NCBI RefSeq assembly: GCF_004364325.1
Contig: NZ_SOCP01000022.1
Coordinates: 1 to 64,000 of the forward strand
Direction: 5' to 3'
DNA: 64,000 bases
Origin: Actinophytocola oryzae
GTDB taxonomy: Bacteria; Actinomycetota; Actinomycetes; Mycobacteriales; Pseudonocardiaceae
Position numbers and translations under genes: made by a program. Below are positions 1 to 9,261 of the stretch, in pieces. The notes beneath the pieces were generated by a model, which made no database searches, was not told where the DNA came from, and worked only from the letters and a program-made list of their open reading frames with translations. The first letter of the stretch is position 1; every line of letters starts with the position of its first letter.

Positions 1-91
1 TGGCCAGCAGAAGAAATGGTCACGCGCCAACCCTGGCACAACCGCCAGCCGATATCACGAACCGACACACAAGAGATCTAGCCCTGTAGTA

Positions 92-1261
92 CTAGGCGGG
101 AACCTCGGCCAGGTCCCGGCGCCGGACCGACAGGAGACCGGCTACCGCGGCGATGACGAGCCCGCCGAGACCGGCCACCGCGAACCCCCAGGCGGGTGAC
201 GCGTGGTCCACGACGAACCCAACCGCGGGAGCCCCGGCCGCCTGGCCCAGCGTGAAGGCCGACGACTGCAACCCCGTCGCCACCCCGCGCACCGCGGGTG
301 GGGCCAGCCGGGCCACCTCCTCAGCGGTGGTGGCCACCGTCGGCGCGCACAACACCGCCGCCGGGACCAGGGCCAGCATCAGCACCCACCACTCGCCCGC
401 CAACCCGATCGGCAACGTCAACGCGCCCAGCCCGGCCATCAGCAGGACCTGCGGCATGGACCTGCGCAGGGCGCCGTAGACCAGACCGCCGACCGCGGAC
501 CCGGCCGACCACACCGCCATCACCACGCCCGTCCACGCCAGGGCGTCCAGCTCCTGCATGTGCGCGACGATCGCCACCTCGGTCCCCCCGAGGATGAACA
601 CCGCCCCGGCACCCACGATCAGCACGCCGACGAGCCGTGGCGTCAGCCAGGAACGCCGTGGCACCTGTTCGGCCGACTTCTCCTCGGCACTGCGCACCGC
701 CGGGTCCACGACGTACAGCAGCAGTCCCACCAGGACCAACCCGCCCGCCATCACCAGCATCGCCGTCTGCGTCGAGAACTGCGTCGCGACGAGCACCGCG
801 GCGGCCGGCCCGACCATGAAGGACATCTCGGTGGACACCGTGTCCATCGAGTAGCCGGTGCGCCGCAGGTCCGGCGGCACGATCGCGGCGATCGCCTGAC
901 GGCCGATCGACATCGCGGGCACCACGAGAAAACCACCGAAGAAAGCGCATGCCAGTAACAATGGGTAGGACAGGAACCGCGCGACGACCCAGAAGGTGGC
1001 TTCCCCGATGGTGGTGATGACCAGCATCCTGCGCAGGCCGTACCGGTCGATCACCCTGCCCATGACCGGCGCGCCCGCGGCGATACCGATCGTGGCCAGC
1101 GCCCCGACCGTGCCCGCCGCGCCGTACCCCCGGCCCATGGACACGGCCACGTGCAGGGTGAGCACCATCCCGGCGGCGGTGCCGGGCAGGCGCGCGAAGA
1201 AGATCAGCACCAGCAGGGTGCGGAGCCCCGGGATTGCCAGGGCCTTGCGGTACAGCTGCAT
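92..1261 (-). CDS. MFS transporter
   Basis: Membrane transporter of the major facilitator superfamily, about 390 residues with some 12 hydrophobic helices, probably an exporter of small molecules. The loop after helix 2 carries the MFS-like signature GRVIDRYGLRR. The chosen ATG (protein start MQLYRKALAIP) has AGAGAGG about 12 bases upstream; an in-frame GTG at 1309 would add 16 residues but has no visible ribosome site. It is divergent from the Fur-family gene, so the short shared intergenic region may couple them. Substrate cannot be read from the sequence. Confidence 0.85.
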   Translation of the reverse strand: MQLYRKALAIPGLRTLLVLIFFARLPGTAAGMVLTLHVAVSMGRGYGAAGTVGALATIGIAAGAPVMGRVIDRYGLRRMLVITTIGEATFWVVARFLSYPLLLACAFFGGFLVVPAMSIGRQAIAAIVPPDLRRTGYSMDTVSTEMSFMVGPAAAVLVATQFSTQTAMLVMAGGLVLVGLLLYVVDPAVRSAEEKSAEQVPRRSWLTPRLVGVLIVGAGAVFILGGTEVAIVAHMQELDALAWTGVVMAVWSAGSAVGGLVYGALRRSMPQVLLMAGLGALTLPIGLAGEWWVLMLALVPAAVLCAPTVATTAEEVARLAPPAVRGVATGLQSSAFTLGQAAGAPAVGFVVDHASPAWGFAVAGLGGLVIAAVAGLLSVRRRDLAEVPA

Positions 1262-1396
1262 GATGGGATGTGACCTCTCTGGGGCGACCTGCGGCAACCG
1301 GTTTACCACCGGTCACCGACAACCGGGGCTCGACCAGCTGGTTCACCCGATGGTTTTCTTGACCAGCTCCAGAGACGGTGATGTGGTGTAGGGACG

Positions 1397-1828
1397 ATGA
1401 CCAACCACCGGGCCGGACCGGCCGACCAGCTCAGAGCGGTGGGACTTCGTGTCACCGCACCCCGCCTGGCCGCGCTCGACTGGATCTCCAGGCACCCGCA
1501 CGCCACCGCGGAACAGGTGACCGACGGCGTGCGCGGGCGGCTCGGCTCGGTGTCGACCCAGGCCGTCTACGACGTGCTCAACGCGTGCACGAGGACCGGT
1601 CTGCTGCGGCGGATCGAGCCGGCAGGCCACCCGGCCCGGTACGAGACCCGCACGAGCGACAACCACCACCACCTCGTCTGCCGCGTGTGCGGTCGGACCG
1701 AGGACGTCGACTGCGTGGTCGGCGCCGCCCCCTGCCTCGAACCTTCCGCCTCGGGCGGGTTCACGGTGGACGAGGCGGAGGTGGTGTTCTGGGGTCTGTG
1801 CCCCGACTGCGCACGGGCCAGGGGGTAG
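1397..1828 (+). CDS. Fur-family metalloregulator (FurA/CatR-like)
   Basis: 143-residue Fur-family repressor. An N-terminal winged helix (about residues 10-80, with GLRVTAPRLAALDWI) precedes the dimerisation domain. Metal-ligand candidates are HHH at 90-92 and two CxxC pairs (Cys95/98 and Cys135/138), and the C-terminal GFTVDEAEVVFWGLCPDC resembles the actinobacterial FurA/CatR subgroup. Those proteins usually sit next to katG and sense peroxide or iron; here there is no katG, and the neighbours are an MFS gene (divergent) and a hydrolase (convergent, 1 bp apart). The regulated target is therefore unclear; the divergent MFS gene is the nearest candidate. Confidence 0.88.
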   Translation: MTNHRAGPADQLRAVGLRVTAPRLAALDWISRHPHATAEQVTDGVRGRLGSVSTQAVYDVLNACTRTGLLRRIEPAGHPARYETRTSDNHHHLVCRVCGRTEDVDCVVGAAPCLEPSASGGFTVDEAEVVFWGLCPDCARARG

Positions 1829-1829
1829 C

Positions 1830-2921
1830 TCAGGCCGTTGGCCGGAAGATGTCCACCACGTTGGCGCGGGAGCGGAGCGCGAGCCCGGTCCGCAGCGCAC
1901 CCGCGGCCTCGGACACGGCCTCCCGGAACCGGGTGCCGAAGTTGATGAAGCTGACGAACCCGTGGATGAGGTCGTCGTGCTGGCGTTTCACCACCGGCAC
2001 ACCCGCCTCGCGCAGCCGGTCGGCGAACGCGTTGCCCTCGTCACGCAGCGGGTCGAACCCCGCGGTGACGACGTAGGCGGGCGGCAGGCCACGCAGGTCC
2101 TCGGCCAGCAGGACCGACAGCCTGGGGTCGCGTCGCTGCTCGAGGTCGGGGCAGTAGTGGTCGAGGAACCACGTCATGTCGTCGTCGGTGAGGAAGAAGC
2201 CGTCGGCGAACAGGTCCCGTGACCGGCGGCGCGTGGTCGCGTCGGTCGCCGGGTAGAAGAGCAGTTGGAACACCGGCCGCGACCCGTTCTTGGTCGCCTG
2301 CAGGCAGACCGACGCGGCAAGGTTGGCGCCCGCGCTGTCCCCGCCGACCGCGATCGCGGCGGAGTCCACCCCGAGCGCGTCGGCATTGCGTGCCGCGTAG
2401 TGGAAAGCGGTGAGCGCGTCCTGCGCCGCGGCGGGGAAGGGGTTCTCGGGCGCGAGCCGGTAGTCGACGGACAGCACCCGTACCTGGGCGTTGCGCGCGA
2501 GGTAGCGACAGGTCACGTCGTGGGTGTCGACGCTGCCGATGACCCAGCCGCCGCCGTGGAAATACACGAGCAGCGGCGACCCGGTCGCCAGGTTGACGGG
2601 CTCGTACAACCTGGCCGGGATCCTGCCGTGGTCGGCCGGGATGCCGAGGTCACGGGTGCGCACGCCGGTCACGCCGGGCCCCACGAGGGCGCGACGCGCC
2701 TCGAGGTCCGCCCGCGCCTCGACGGGCGTGCCCCCGACCAGTGCGGTGTCCGTCAGCGCCATCATGCGCATCAGGAGCTGCGCGTCGAGCGCCAGCTCCT
2801 GCCCGTCTCGCTGGACGGGCTTCCCGGCGATCAGCCTGCGCAGCGGCTGCGGGAGTGCGAACACCGAGTGCAGGGCAAGTCCCTGAACTGGCAGCGGAAC
2901 CCTGTTCATCATAGTCGACAT
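1830..2921 (-). CDS. alpha/beta hydrolase, hormone-sensitive-lipase family esterase
   Basis: 363-residue esterase of the HSL family (the LipH/NlhH type in actinobacteria). The oxyanion-hole motif HGGGW is at about 122-126 and the nucleophile motif GDSAG has Ser196. The triad is completed by Asp290 (in FDPLRDEG) and His320 (in DLIHGF). The first about 70 residues form a cap. A good ribosome site (GGAGG, 6 bases) supports the ATG at 2921. It likely hydrolyses short-chain acyl esters in the cytoplasm. It is transcribed alone, converging on fur. Confidence 0.9.
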   Translation of the reverse strand: MSTMMNRVPLPVQGLALHSVFALPQPLRRLIAGKPVQRDGQELALDAQLLMRMMALTDTALVGGTPVEARADLEARRALVGPGVTGVRTRDLGIPADHGRIPARLYEPVNLATGSPLLVYFHGGGWVIGSVDTHDVTCRYLARNAQVRVLSVDYRLAPENPFPAAAQDALTAFHYAARNADALGVDSAAIAVGGDSAGANLAASVCLQATKNGSRPVFQLLFYPATDATTRRRSRDLFADGFFLTDDDMTWFLDHYCPDLEQRRDPRLSVLLAEDLRGLPPAYVVTAGFDPLRDEGNAFADRLREAGVPVVKRQHDDLIHGFVSFINFGTRFREAVSEAAGALRTGLALRSRANVVDIFRPTA

Positions 2922-3005
2922 GAACGCCTCCCCGGGCGGCTACGGGTGGAGATTACCCATTGAAACCCCACCCGTCGCCACCTGACGTGCAAAGACACCC
3001 GGCTG

Positions 3006-4412
3006 TCACGAAGAGTTCGGCGTCAGTGACCGATGTGGACGGTCGGCGGCGGATGCCCGTGCCGTGCGTGGCAACAGGAAACACGCCAGTAACGCCACAC
3101 CGAGCAGCACGACCCCGACCGTCAGCGCGGTACGCGTCGCGGCCACGTAGCCGCCGTCGCCGAGGGTGTTGAAGAACGCCGTGCCGACTGTCGCGGGCCC
3201 GGCGGCCGTGCCGAGCTGCACGACCGTGTTCACCACGCCGGACACCGCACCCGTGTCGGCGGCGCCGACCCCGCCGAGCGTGATCATCATCAGTGACGAA
3301 GAGCCGAGCCCGAGCCCGGCGCCGAACAGCAGGATCGGCACCACGAGCTGCCACGGCGACACGTCCGTCCCGGCGACGGCGACCATCGCCAGGGCGCCGG
3401 CCACCAGCAGCACCACGCCCGCCATCGGCACCAGGCGCCCCAGCTTCGGCACCAGCGGCATGCCGAGCCCGTTGCCTGCCACGATCCCGACCGTCGCGGG
3501 CAGCATGGTCAACGCCGTCCTCAGCGGGGAGTACCCCAGCCCGTCCTGCAGGTACAGCGTCAGCACGAAGAAGCCGCCCATGCCGCAGTAGAAGATCAGC
3601 ATCACCGGGAGCCCGACCGACACGGCCCGGTTGCGGAACATGTCGAGCCGGATCAGCGGCGCCGTCGCCCGCCGCTCCCACGCGACGAACAGCCCGAGCA
3701 GCGGCACAGAGGCCGCCATCAGAAGGAACGTCCACGTCGGCCAGCCAAGCTCGCGGCCCTGCACCAGCGGGTAGAGCACCGCGAGCAGCGCCGAGGCCAG
3801 CACCAGCACCCCGACCACGTCGGCCCCGCCGCGACCGGCCCCCCGGCGCGGCATGACCAGCAACGCGCCGACCGCGGCCGCCGCGGCGATCGGCACGTTG
3901 ACGAAGAAGATCGTCCGCCAGTGCCAGCCGAACAGGTCCGCCTGCGTGAGCACGCCGCCGAGCAGCGGCCCGGCGAGGCCGCCGAGCGGGAACGTCATCC
4001 CGTAGAACCCCATGGCCCGCCCCTGCGCGGGCCCGGAGAACTCGGCGTGGATGAACGACAGCACCTGCGGCACCATCAGGCCGGCGAACACGCCCTGCGC
4101 GACCCGCGCCACCAGCAGCATCGCGATGTTGCCCGAGAGGCCGGCCGCCAGTGACGCGAGGCCGAACCCGGCCGTGCCGAGCACGAACACCGCGCGGTGG
4201 CCGAACCGGTCGCCCAGCCGTCCGCCGGTGATCAGCGTGAGCGCGAAGGCCAGCGTGTAGCCGGTCGCGGTCCACTGCAGCGCACTCGACGAGGCGTCCA
4301 GCTCACGCTGGATCGTCGGCAGGGCGATGGTCACGATCTGGTTGTCGACCATGTCCATGAACACCGCGGTCAGCAGCACGGCGAGTGCTGCCCAGCGGTT
4401 CTCTCTAGTCAT
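3006..4412 (-). CDS. MFS drug-efflux transporter, DHA2 (EmrB/QacA) type
   Basis: About 468 residues with roughly 14 transmembrane helices, the layout of proton-driven multidrug exporters. Visible motifs are the loop GGRLGDRFGHR after helix 2 and LGGLAGPLLGG in the motif C region. An in-frame ATG at 4448 would extend the protein by 12 residues, but it lies inside an inverted repeat that looks like the operator of the divergent TetR gene, so the ATG at 4412 is preferred. The arrangement (TetR divergent from DHA2 pump, shared operator) is the standard one for ligand-induced efflux. Substrate unknown. Confidence 0.9.
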   Translation of the reverse strand: MTRENRWAALAVLLTAVFMDMVDNQIVTIALPTIQRELDASSSALQWTATGYTLAFALTLITGGRLGDRFGHRAVFVLGTAGFGLASLAAGLSGNIAMLLVARVAQGVFAGLMVPQVLSFIHAEFSGPAQGRAMGFYGMTFPLGGLAGPLLGGVLTQADLFGWHWRTIFFVNVPIAAAAAVGALLVMPRRGAGRGGADVVGVLVLASALLAVLYPLVQGRELGWPTWTFLLMAASVPLLGLFVAWERRATAPLIRLDMFRNRAVSVGLPVMLIFYCGMGGFFVLTLYLQDGLGYSPLRTALTMLPATVGIVAGNGLGMPLVPKLGRLVPMAGVVLLVAGALAMVAVAGTDVSPWQLVVPILLFGAGLGLGSSSLMMITLGGVGAADTGAVSGVVNTVVQLGTAAGPATVGTAFFNTLGDGGYVAATRTALTVGVVLLGVALLACFLLPRTARASAADRPHRSLTPNSS

Positions 4413-4437
4413 GCCTGATACTCTCATGTGAGTGCAT

Positions 4438-4467
4438 GACTTTGTCAAACAGATAGATGATTAAGTC
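4438..4467. promoter_or_regulatory. candidate TetR operator between tetR and efflux gene
   Basis: Inverted repeat: GACTTTGTCA and TGATTAAGTC are complementary at 8 of 10 positions, separated by 10 bp. It sits between the divergent efflux gene and tetR and would overlap both promoters. A second short palindrome, CTCATGTGAG, lies just to the left. Confidence 0.5.
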
Positions 4468-4485
4468 CGGTGGCAGAATGACGCC

Positions 4486-5172
4486 ATGACGACCAAGGGC
4501 AGGCGGGCGCCCGCGCCGAACGAGCGGCAGCGCGATCCGGAGCGCACGAAGGCCCGCATCCTGGAGGCCGCGGCGGAGGAGTTCTCCGCGAAGGGCTTCA
4601 CGGGCGCCCGCGTATCGGAGATCGCCGCACGCGCGGGGGTGAACCAGCAGCTCATCGCCTACTACTTCGACGGGAAGGCCGGCCTCTACCGGGAGCTGGG
4701 CAGGCAGTGGCGTGCCTACGAGGCGCAGGCGTTCCCCGACGACCTGGACGGCGCCGAGACGATCAGGCGCTATGTCCGGACGAGCGTCGACCACCAGCAG
4801 GGCAGCCGCCTGCTCGCGTGGGAGGGCCTCGGCGACACCGGCTCGGACGCCGACGATGAGGAGGCGAAGGAACGCGACGCCCGCCTGGCCCAGGAGGTCG
4901 AGCAGATCCGCGAGCGCCAGCGCAGGGGAGAGCTGGACGACCGCGTCGACCCGGCCGCGTTGCACCTCATCGCCATGAGCGCCGCGAACGCGCTGACCGT
5001 GTACCCGCAGCTGGCCAGGGGCCTGTTCCGCGCGGACGCGCACGCCCCCGAGGTGGTCGAGCACTACGCGGAGCAGCTGGCGCTGCTGCTCACGGACAGC
5101 CGAGGCGCCGGCACGCAAGACCGGCCCGCATCGTGGTCTGATCGAGCCGCCCGGGACGGCGATGAGGGATGA
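4486..5172 (+). CDS. TetR-family transcriptional regulator
   Basis: 228-residue TetR repressor. The helix-turn-helix covers about residues 20-65 (ILEAAAEEFSAKGFTGARVSE then AGVNQQLIAYYFDGKAGLYRE); the rest is the all-helical ligand/dimer domain. It probably represses the divergent DHA2 exporter and itself through the inverted repeat just upstream. Its stop overlaps the region of the next gene, suggesting co-transcription with the FMN reductase. Confidence 0.9.
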   Translation: MTTKGRRAPAPNERQRDPERTKARILEAAAEEFSAKGFTGARVSEIAARAGVNQQLIAYYFDGKAGLYRELGRQWRAYEAQAFPDDLDGAETIRRYVRTSVDHQQGSRLLAWEGLGDTGSDADDEEAKERDARLAQEVEQIRERQRRGELDDRVDPAALHLIAMSAANALTVYPQLARGLFRADAHAPEVVEHYAEQLALLLTDSRGAGTQDRPASWSDRAARDGDEG

Positions 5173-5179
5173 TCGGGGT

Positions 5180-5737
5180 GTGACGGTCAACGTTGTCGGC
5201 ATCGGCGGCTCGCTGCGGACCGACTCGCAGTCCGAGCGGGCGCTGCGCATCGCGCTCGACGGCGCCGAGCGTGCGGGTGCGAAGACGACCCTCGTCAGCG
5301 GCGCCGACCTCGTGCTCCCGTTCTACGACCCTGCCGAGCCCGACCGCAGCCCCGCCGCGTACCGCCTGGTCGAGGAGCTGCGCAACGCCGACGGCGTGGT
5401 CCTGGTCTCGCCCGGTTACCACGGAACCGTGTCCGGCCTGGTCAAGAACGCCCTCGACTACGTGGAGGACCTCCGCGACGACGCCCGCCCGTACCTCGAC
5501 GGGCGCGCCGTCGGCTGTGTGGCGGCGGCGCGGGGTTGGCAGGCGGCCGTGACGACACTCACGTCGCTCCGGTCGATCGTGCACGCGCTGCGTGGCTGGC
5601 CCACCCCGCTCGGCGCGGCCGTCAACTCCGCGCACGTCGTGTTCGGCCCTGACGGTGTGTGCTCCGACGACCAGGTCGCGGCCAGCCTTCGCACGATCGG
5701 GCTACAGGTCGTGGAGTTCGCCACAGCACGGGTGTGA
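5180..5737 (+). CDS. NADPH-dependent FMN reductase family protein
   Basis: About 185-residue flavodoxin-fold reductase. The FMN phosphate loop GIGGSLR is near the N-terminus, and SPGYHGTVSGLVKNALDY is the characteristic second flavin-binding segment of this family. Members reduce FMN or quinones with NAD(P)H. A GTG at 5180 giving MTVNVVGIGG is chosen; an ATG at 5162 overlapping the tetR stop would add six residues. Co-transcribed with tetR, so it may belong to the same stress or drug response. Confidence 0.85.
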   Translation: MTVNVVGIGGSLRTDSQSERALRIALDGAERAGAKTTLVSGADLVLPFYDPAEPDRSPAAYRLVEELRNADGVVLVSPGYHGTVSGLVKNALDYVEDLRDDARPYLDGRAVGCVAAARGWQAAVTTLTSLRSIVHALRGWPTPLGAAVNSAHVVFGPDGVCSDDQVAASLRTIGLQVVEFATARV

Positions 5738-5792
5738 CCCGGAATCTCCTTGGGTATTCAGGGGTTTTGCCTGATGTAACAAGGAGGTAGAG

Positions 5793-6269
5793 ATGGCCAA
5801 GTCCCCAATCACCAGTCCGCTGGGTGACGCGGAGCGCGAGTCGACCGGCGCCGTTCTCCAGGCGACGCTCGTGGACCTCGTCGATCTGTCGCTCATCGCG
5901 AAGCAGGCACACTGGAACGTCATCGGCACGAACTTCCGCAGCGCCCACCTCCAGCTCGACGAGCTGGTCAACGCCGCGAGGCAGTACACGGACGATGTCG
6001 CCGAGCGTGCCAACGCCATCGGCATCTCGCCGAACGGCAAGGCCAGGACGGTCGTGGAGAGCTCGGGTGTGCCGGCATTCCCCGACAACTGGCAGTCCGT
6101 CGAGACCACGGTGGCCGCGATCGTCGAGATCCTCGGCGAGGTCATCAAGCGACTGCGCAAGCGCATCGACGACACCGACAAGACCGACCTGGTCACGCAG
6201 GACCTGCTGATCGAGATCACCGCCGAGCTCGAGAAGCAGCACTGGATGTGGCAGGCCCAGACCGCGTGA
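5793..6269 (+). CDS. dps: Dps ferritin-like DNA-binding/iron-storage protein
   Basis: 158 residues, normal Dps length. The ferroxidase signature at the dimer interface is visible (KQAHWNVIGTNF with His40, then His52 and Asp56 in HLQLDEL). Dps assembles as a dodecamer that oxidises Fe(II) with peroxide and stores the iron, and some members also coat DNA. An excellent ribosome site (AAGGAGG) lies 7 bases before the ATG. It is a monocistronic unit closed by a strong hairpin. Confidence 0.95.
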   Translation: MAKSPITSPLGDAERESTGAVLQATLVDLVDLSLIAKQAHWNVIGTNFRSAHLQLDELVNAARQYTDDVAERANAIGISPNGKARTVVESSGVPAFPDNWQSVETTVAAIVEILGEVIKRLRKRIDDTDKTDLVTQDLLIEITAELEKQHWMWQAQTA

Positions 6270-6301
6270 CAGCCGGCACCGCTCGGAAGACCAGGTAGCC
6301 G

Positions 6302-6339
6302 GTCAGGCCCTGTCCATCTCCCTGTGGACAGGGCCTGAC
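6302..6339. terminator. strong hairpin downstream of dps
   Basis: Perfect 14-bp stem (GTCAGGCCCTGTCC paired with GGACAGGGCCTGAC) with a 10-base loop and no long U tract, as is common in high-GC actinobacteria. The stem core recurs at 7306-7346 and 11871-11908. Confidence 0.8.
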
Positions 6340-6445
6340 GCATATTTCGGCTAGCGCTTCCGGGGGGTGTTTTCTTCTTCCTGTAACGCCGACGGCGACG
6401 TACGCGAGTTCGTGAGCGTTGTCCCTTCGGCGGAATGGTTCTCCC

Positions 6446-7291
6446 ATGAGTTCGCGACGGTGGGTTTCGGGTGCTGTGGCGGTAGGGCTGGTACTGGCGG
6501 GAACTCCCGCGGTGGCTCTCGCCGCCCCACCCGAGCCCAGTGCCGTTTCCGTGAGTTCGACGCAGTTGGCGCCGGGCGAGGAGTTCACGGTCTCGCTCGA
6601 GATCTTCAACCCGGAGGCGTTCACGGTCACCTCCGCCAACGCCCAGCTCCGGACAGTAGAAGCCAACCTGGTCGACCTCGTGGAGCTGGTGTCCTGCACG
6701 GGAACCGTCGCCCCCTGCGGGGCACTCACCACGAGCTTCCGAGGACCGGTAGGAGATCTGCCCGGTGGCGAGGGACGCACGGTCGTCTTCACCTTCCGGG
6801 TCAAGGACGGCGTACCGGCAGGCGACTTCACGCTGGAACACCAGTTCGTCGGCGGAAACTTCGCGTTCCCCGCGGGGACCGGCCCGGTGGCCACGATTTC
6901 TCTGGCGACCGCCGATCTCGAGGTCTCGCTGGATGCCTCGCCGAGGGGAATTCTGACCTCCCGAATCACCTACACCGTGAGAGTCGACAATCTCGGCCCC
7001 GGTGACGCGACCGGGGTTCGTATCGGCGGCACGTTCGCCAACGGCCTTTCCTGGGCACACGGAAACGGCTGCACGCGGCCCAGCGGAAGAAATGTCCAAT
7101 GTGACTTTCCCGCCATTCCCAACGGGGGATCGGCCACGGCCACGTTCTCCGTGGACGCTGGTCTGCTCGCTCTGGGAACCTTCTCCACCTCCGTGTCGAG
7201 GGTGGCAGGCTCGCCTTCTGATCCGATCGGCAGTAACGACAGCGCTCGCCGGTCCTGCGCGGCGCTCACCGGGCTGCTCGTGCGGTGCTGA
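6446..7291 (+). CDS. secreted protein with DUF11/CARDB-like beta-sandwich domain
   Basis: 281 residues. A Sec signal peptide is clear (MSSRRW then GAVAVGLVLAG, cleavage near AALAAP). The mature part looks like two immunoglobulin-like beta-sandwiches. The second (about residues 165-265: ADLEVSLDASP, ITYTVRVDNLGPGDATGV, then C-x-NVQC) matches the DUF11/conserved-repeat pattern of exported actinobacterial proteins. Cysteine pairs suggest disulphides outside the cell. A TTG nine codons upstream is possible, but the ATG directly precedes the signal peptide. No sortase motif or catalytic residues are visible. Role unknown; perhaps surface or adhesion. Confidence 0.7.
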   Translation: MSSRRWVSGAVAVGLVLAGTPAVALAAPPEPSAVSVSSTQLAPGEEFTVSLEIFNPEAFTVTSANAQLRTVEANLVDLVELVSCTGTVAPCGALTTSFRGPVGDLPGGEGRTVVFTFRVKDGVPAGDFTLEHQFVGGNFAFPAGTGPVATISLATADLEVSLDASPRGILTSRITYTVRVDNLGPGDATGVRIGGTFANGLSWAHGNGCTRPSGRNVQCDFPAIPNGGSATATFSVDAGLLALGTFSTSVSRVAGSPSDPIGSNDSARRSCAALTGLLVRC

Positions 7292-7305
7292 TCGGATCGG
7301 CCCCC

Positions 7306-7346
7306 GGTCAGGCCCCGGTAGCGGTGTCGGGCGCCGGGGCCTGACC
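7306..7346. terminator. hairpin downstream of secreted protein
   Basis: Perfect 13-bp stem (GGTCAGGCCCCGG with CCGGGGCCTGACC) and a 15-base loop, just after the stop codon. It shares the outer GTCAGGCC bases with the dps terminator. Confidence 0.8.
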
Positions 7347-7394
7347 AACCCTCGTGGGTGCTCTCACAGCCCGCCATGAGGCAGGATCAGGTAC

Positions 7395-9230
7395 GTGAGC
7401 AACCACCCGCCCGCCGAGGTTCCCGACGCCCTGTTCGCCAACGCCGACGACGAGTCGCGCTGGCGGTCACGGTTCACGGCGGCCCGCGTGTCCCTGCCGC
7501 ACTGGGCCCTCGACGCACCCGACCGCAACTTCTACGTCTCCAACGCCAGCGGGGTCTTCGAGATCTACGCCTGGGACAGGGCCACCGACACCCACAGGCA
7601 GGTCACCGACCGCCCGAACGGCACCCACACCGGCGCCATCAGCCCCGACGGCGAGCGCCTGTGGTGGTTCAACGACTCGGACGGTGACGAGTTCGGCAGC
7701 TGGGTGACGGAGCCGTTCGGCGGCCTGCCCCACGCGGAGGAACCAGCCGAGGCGGTGCCGGGCAGCGTGGCCGGCTACCCGGCCGGGGTGGGCATCGGCC
7801 GGACGGTGACGGCACTGGGCGTGTCCAACGACGACGGCACGACCGTGTTCGTGGCAACCCACGGTGACCAGGCAAAAGTCATCTATCAGAACGAGCACGA
7901 CGGAGGCGTGGCCGCACTGTCGCGGGACGAGACGAAGATCGCCATCGAACACTCCGAGCACGGCGACAACCGCCACCCAGCCCTGCGAATCCTGACGCTG
8001 GACGGCGCAACCGTCGCCGAGAAGTGGGACGGCGAGGGCAAGGGACTGGAGGCGATCGGCTTCTGCCCCGTCGAGGGCGACCAGCGCCTCCTGGTCCAGC
8101 ACGAACGCCGAGGCCGCGACGAGCTGCTGATCTGGGACGTCGAAGCCGACACCGAGACCGAGCTGACCATCGACCTCCCCGGCGAGCTGAGCGCCGACTG
8201 GTATCCCGACGGCACGGCCCTGGTAGTGGTCCACACGCACGAGGCCCGCAACACCGTCCACCGCCTGGACCTGGCAAGCGGCGGGCTGACCAGGCTGGAC
8301 ACCCCGCCGGGCACCATCGGCTCGGTCGATGTGCGCCCCGACCACACGGTGGAGTACTCCTGGTCCAACGCGGCTCGGCCAGGAGTGGTGCGAGCGCTGT
8401 TCTCGGACGGCACCGAGCGTGTCCTGCTGGAGCCGCCGGGCCACAAGGCGCCACCGTCGATGGAGCTGCAGGACGTCTTCGTCCCGGGCGAGGGCGGACA
8501 GGTCCACGCGCTGTACGCACGTCCGGCAGGCGCGGCGGACGGCCCGCTGCCGACGGTCTTCTCGCTACACGGCGGCCCCCACTCACTGGACGAGGACCGC
8601 TTCTCGGCGTACCGCGCGGTGTGGCTGGACGCAGGGTTCGCCGTGGTCCACGTCAACTACCGGGGCTCGACCGGCTACGGCTCGGCCTGGCGGGACGCGA
8701 TCGAGGGCCGACCGGGGCTGACGGAGCTGGCGGACGTGGCCGCGGTGCACACGTGGGCGGTGGAGAAGGGCCTGGCCGACCCGGCGAAGTGCGTGGTGAA
8801 CGGCGCGTCGTGGGGCGGCTACCTGTCGCTGCTGGCGCTGGGCACACAGCCGTCACTGTGGGCGGCAGGGGTGGCGGGCGTACCCGTGGCGGACTACCTG
8901 GCGGCGTACAAGGACGAGATGGAACCGCTACGGGCGTTCGACCGAGCACTCTTCGGCGGATCACCCGAAGAGGTGAAGGACCGCTACGTGGAGTGCTCAC
9001 CAATCACCTACGTGGACCGAGTACAGGCCCCCGTCCTGGTGGTGGCAGGCGAGAACGACCCACGGTGCCCGATCCGCCAGATCGAGAACTACCTGGCTCG
9101 CCTGGCGGACCGCGACAGCCCGTACGAGGTGTACCGCTACGACGCGGGCCACGGCTCGCTGGTGGTAGCCGAGACGATCAAGCAGACGGCGATCGAGGTG
9201 CACTTCGTCCGCCGTCACCTGGGTATATAG
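7395..9230 (+). CDS. S9 family prolyl oligopeptidase/acylaminoacyl-type peptidase
   Basis: 611 residues. An N-terminal beta-propeller (about 40-350, with repeats such as FYVSNASGVFEIYAWDRAT) gates a C-terminal alpha/beta hydrolase domain (about 360-611). Triad: Ser472 in GASWGG, Asp555 in GENDPRCP and His586 in AGHGS. The oxyanion region is LHGGPH. There is no signal peptide, so this is probably a cytoplasmic peptidase acting on short peptides. Own promoter region, closed by a strong terminator. Confidence 0.93.
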   Translation: MSNHPPAEVPDALFANADDESRWRSRFTAARVSLPHWALDAPDRNFYVSNASGVFEIYAWDRATDTHRQVTDRPNGTHTGAISPDGERLWWFNDSDGDEFGSWVTEPFGGLPHAEEPAEAVPGSVAGYPAGVGIGRTVTALGVSNDDGTTVFVATHGDQAKVIYQNEHDGGVAALSRDETKIAIEHSEHGDNRHPALRILTLDGATVAEKWDGEGKGLEAIGFCPVEGDQRLLVQHERRGRDELLIWDVEADTETELTIDLPGELSADWYPDGTALVVVHTHEARNTVHRLDLASGGLTRLDTPPGTIGSVDVRPDHTVEYSWSNAARPGVVRALFSDGTERVLLEPPGHKAPPSMELQDVFVPGEGGQVHALYARPAGAADGPLPTVFSLHGGPHSLDEDRFSAYRAVWLDAGFAVVHVNYRGSTGYGSAWRDAIEGRPGLTELADVAAVHTWAVEKGLADPAKCVVNGASWGGYLSLLALGTQPSLWAAGVAGVPVADYLAAYKDEMEPLRAFDRALFGGSPEEVKDRYVECSPITYVDRVQAPVLVVAGENDPRCPIRQIENYLARLADRDSPYEVYRYDAGHGSLVVAETIKQTAIEVHFVRRHLGI

Positions 9231-9235
9231 GTCTG

Positions 9236-9261
9236 GTGGGGAGCAGCCAACTGCTCCCCAC
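9236..9261. terminator. terminator after S9 peptidase
   Basis: Perfect 11-bp stem GTGGGGAGCAG / CTGCTCCCCAC with CCAA loop, six bases after the stop codon. Confidence 0.85.
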
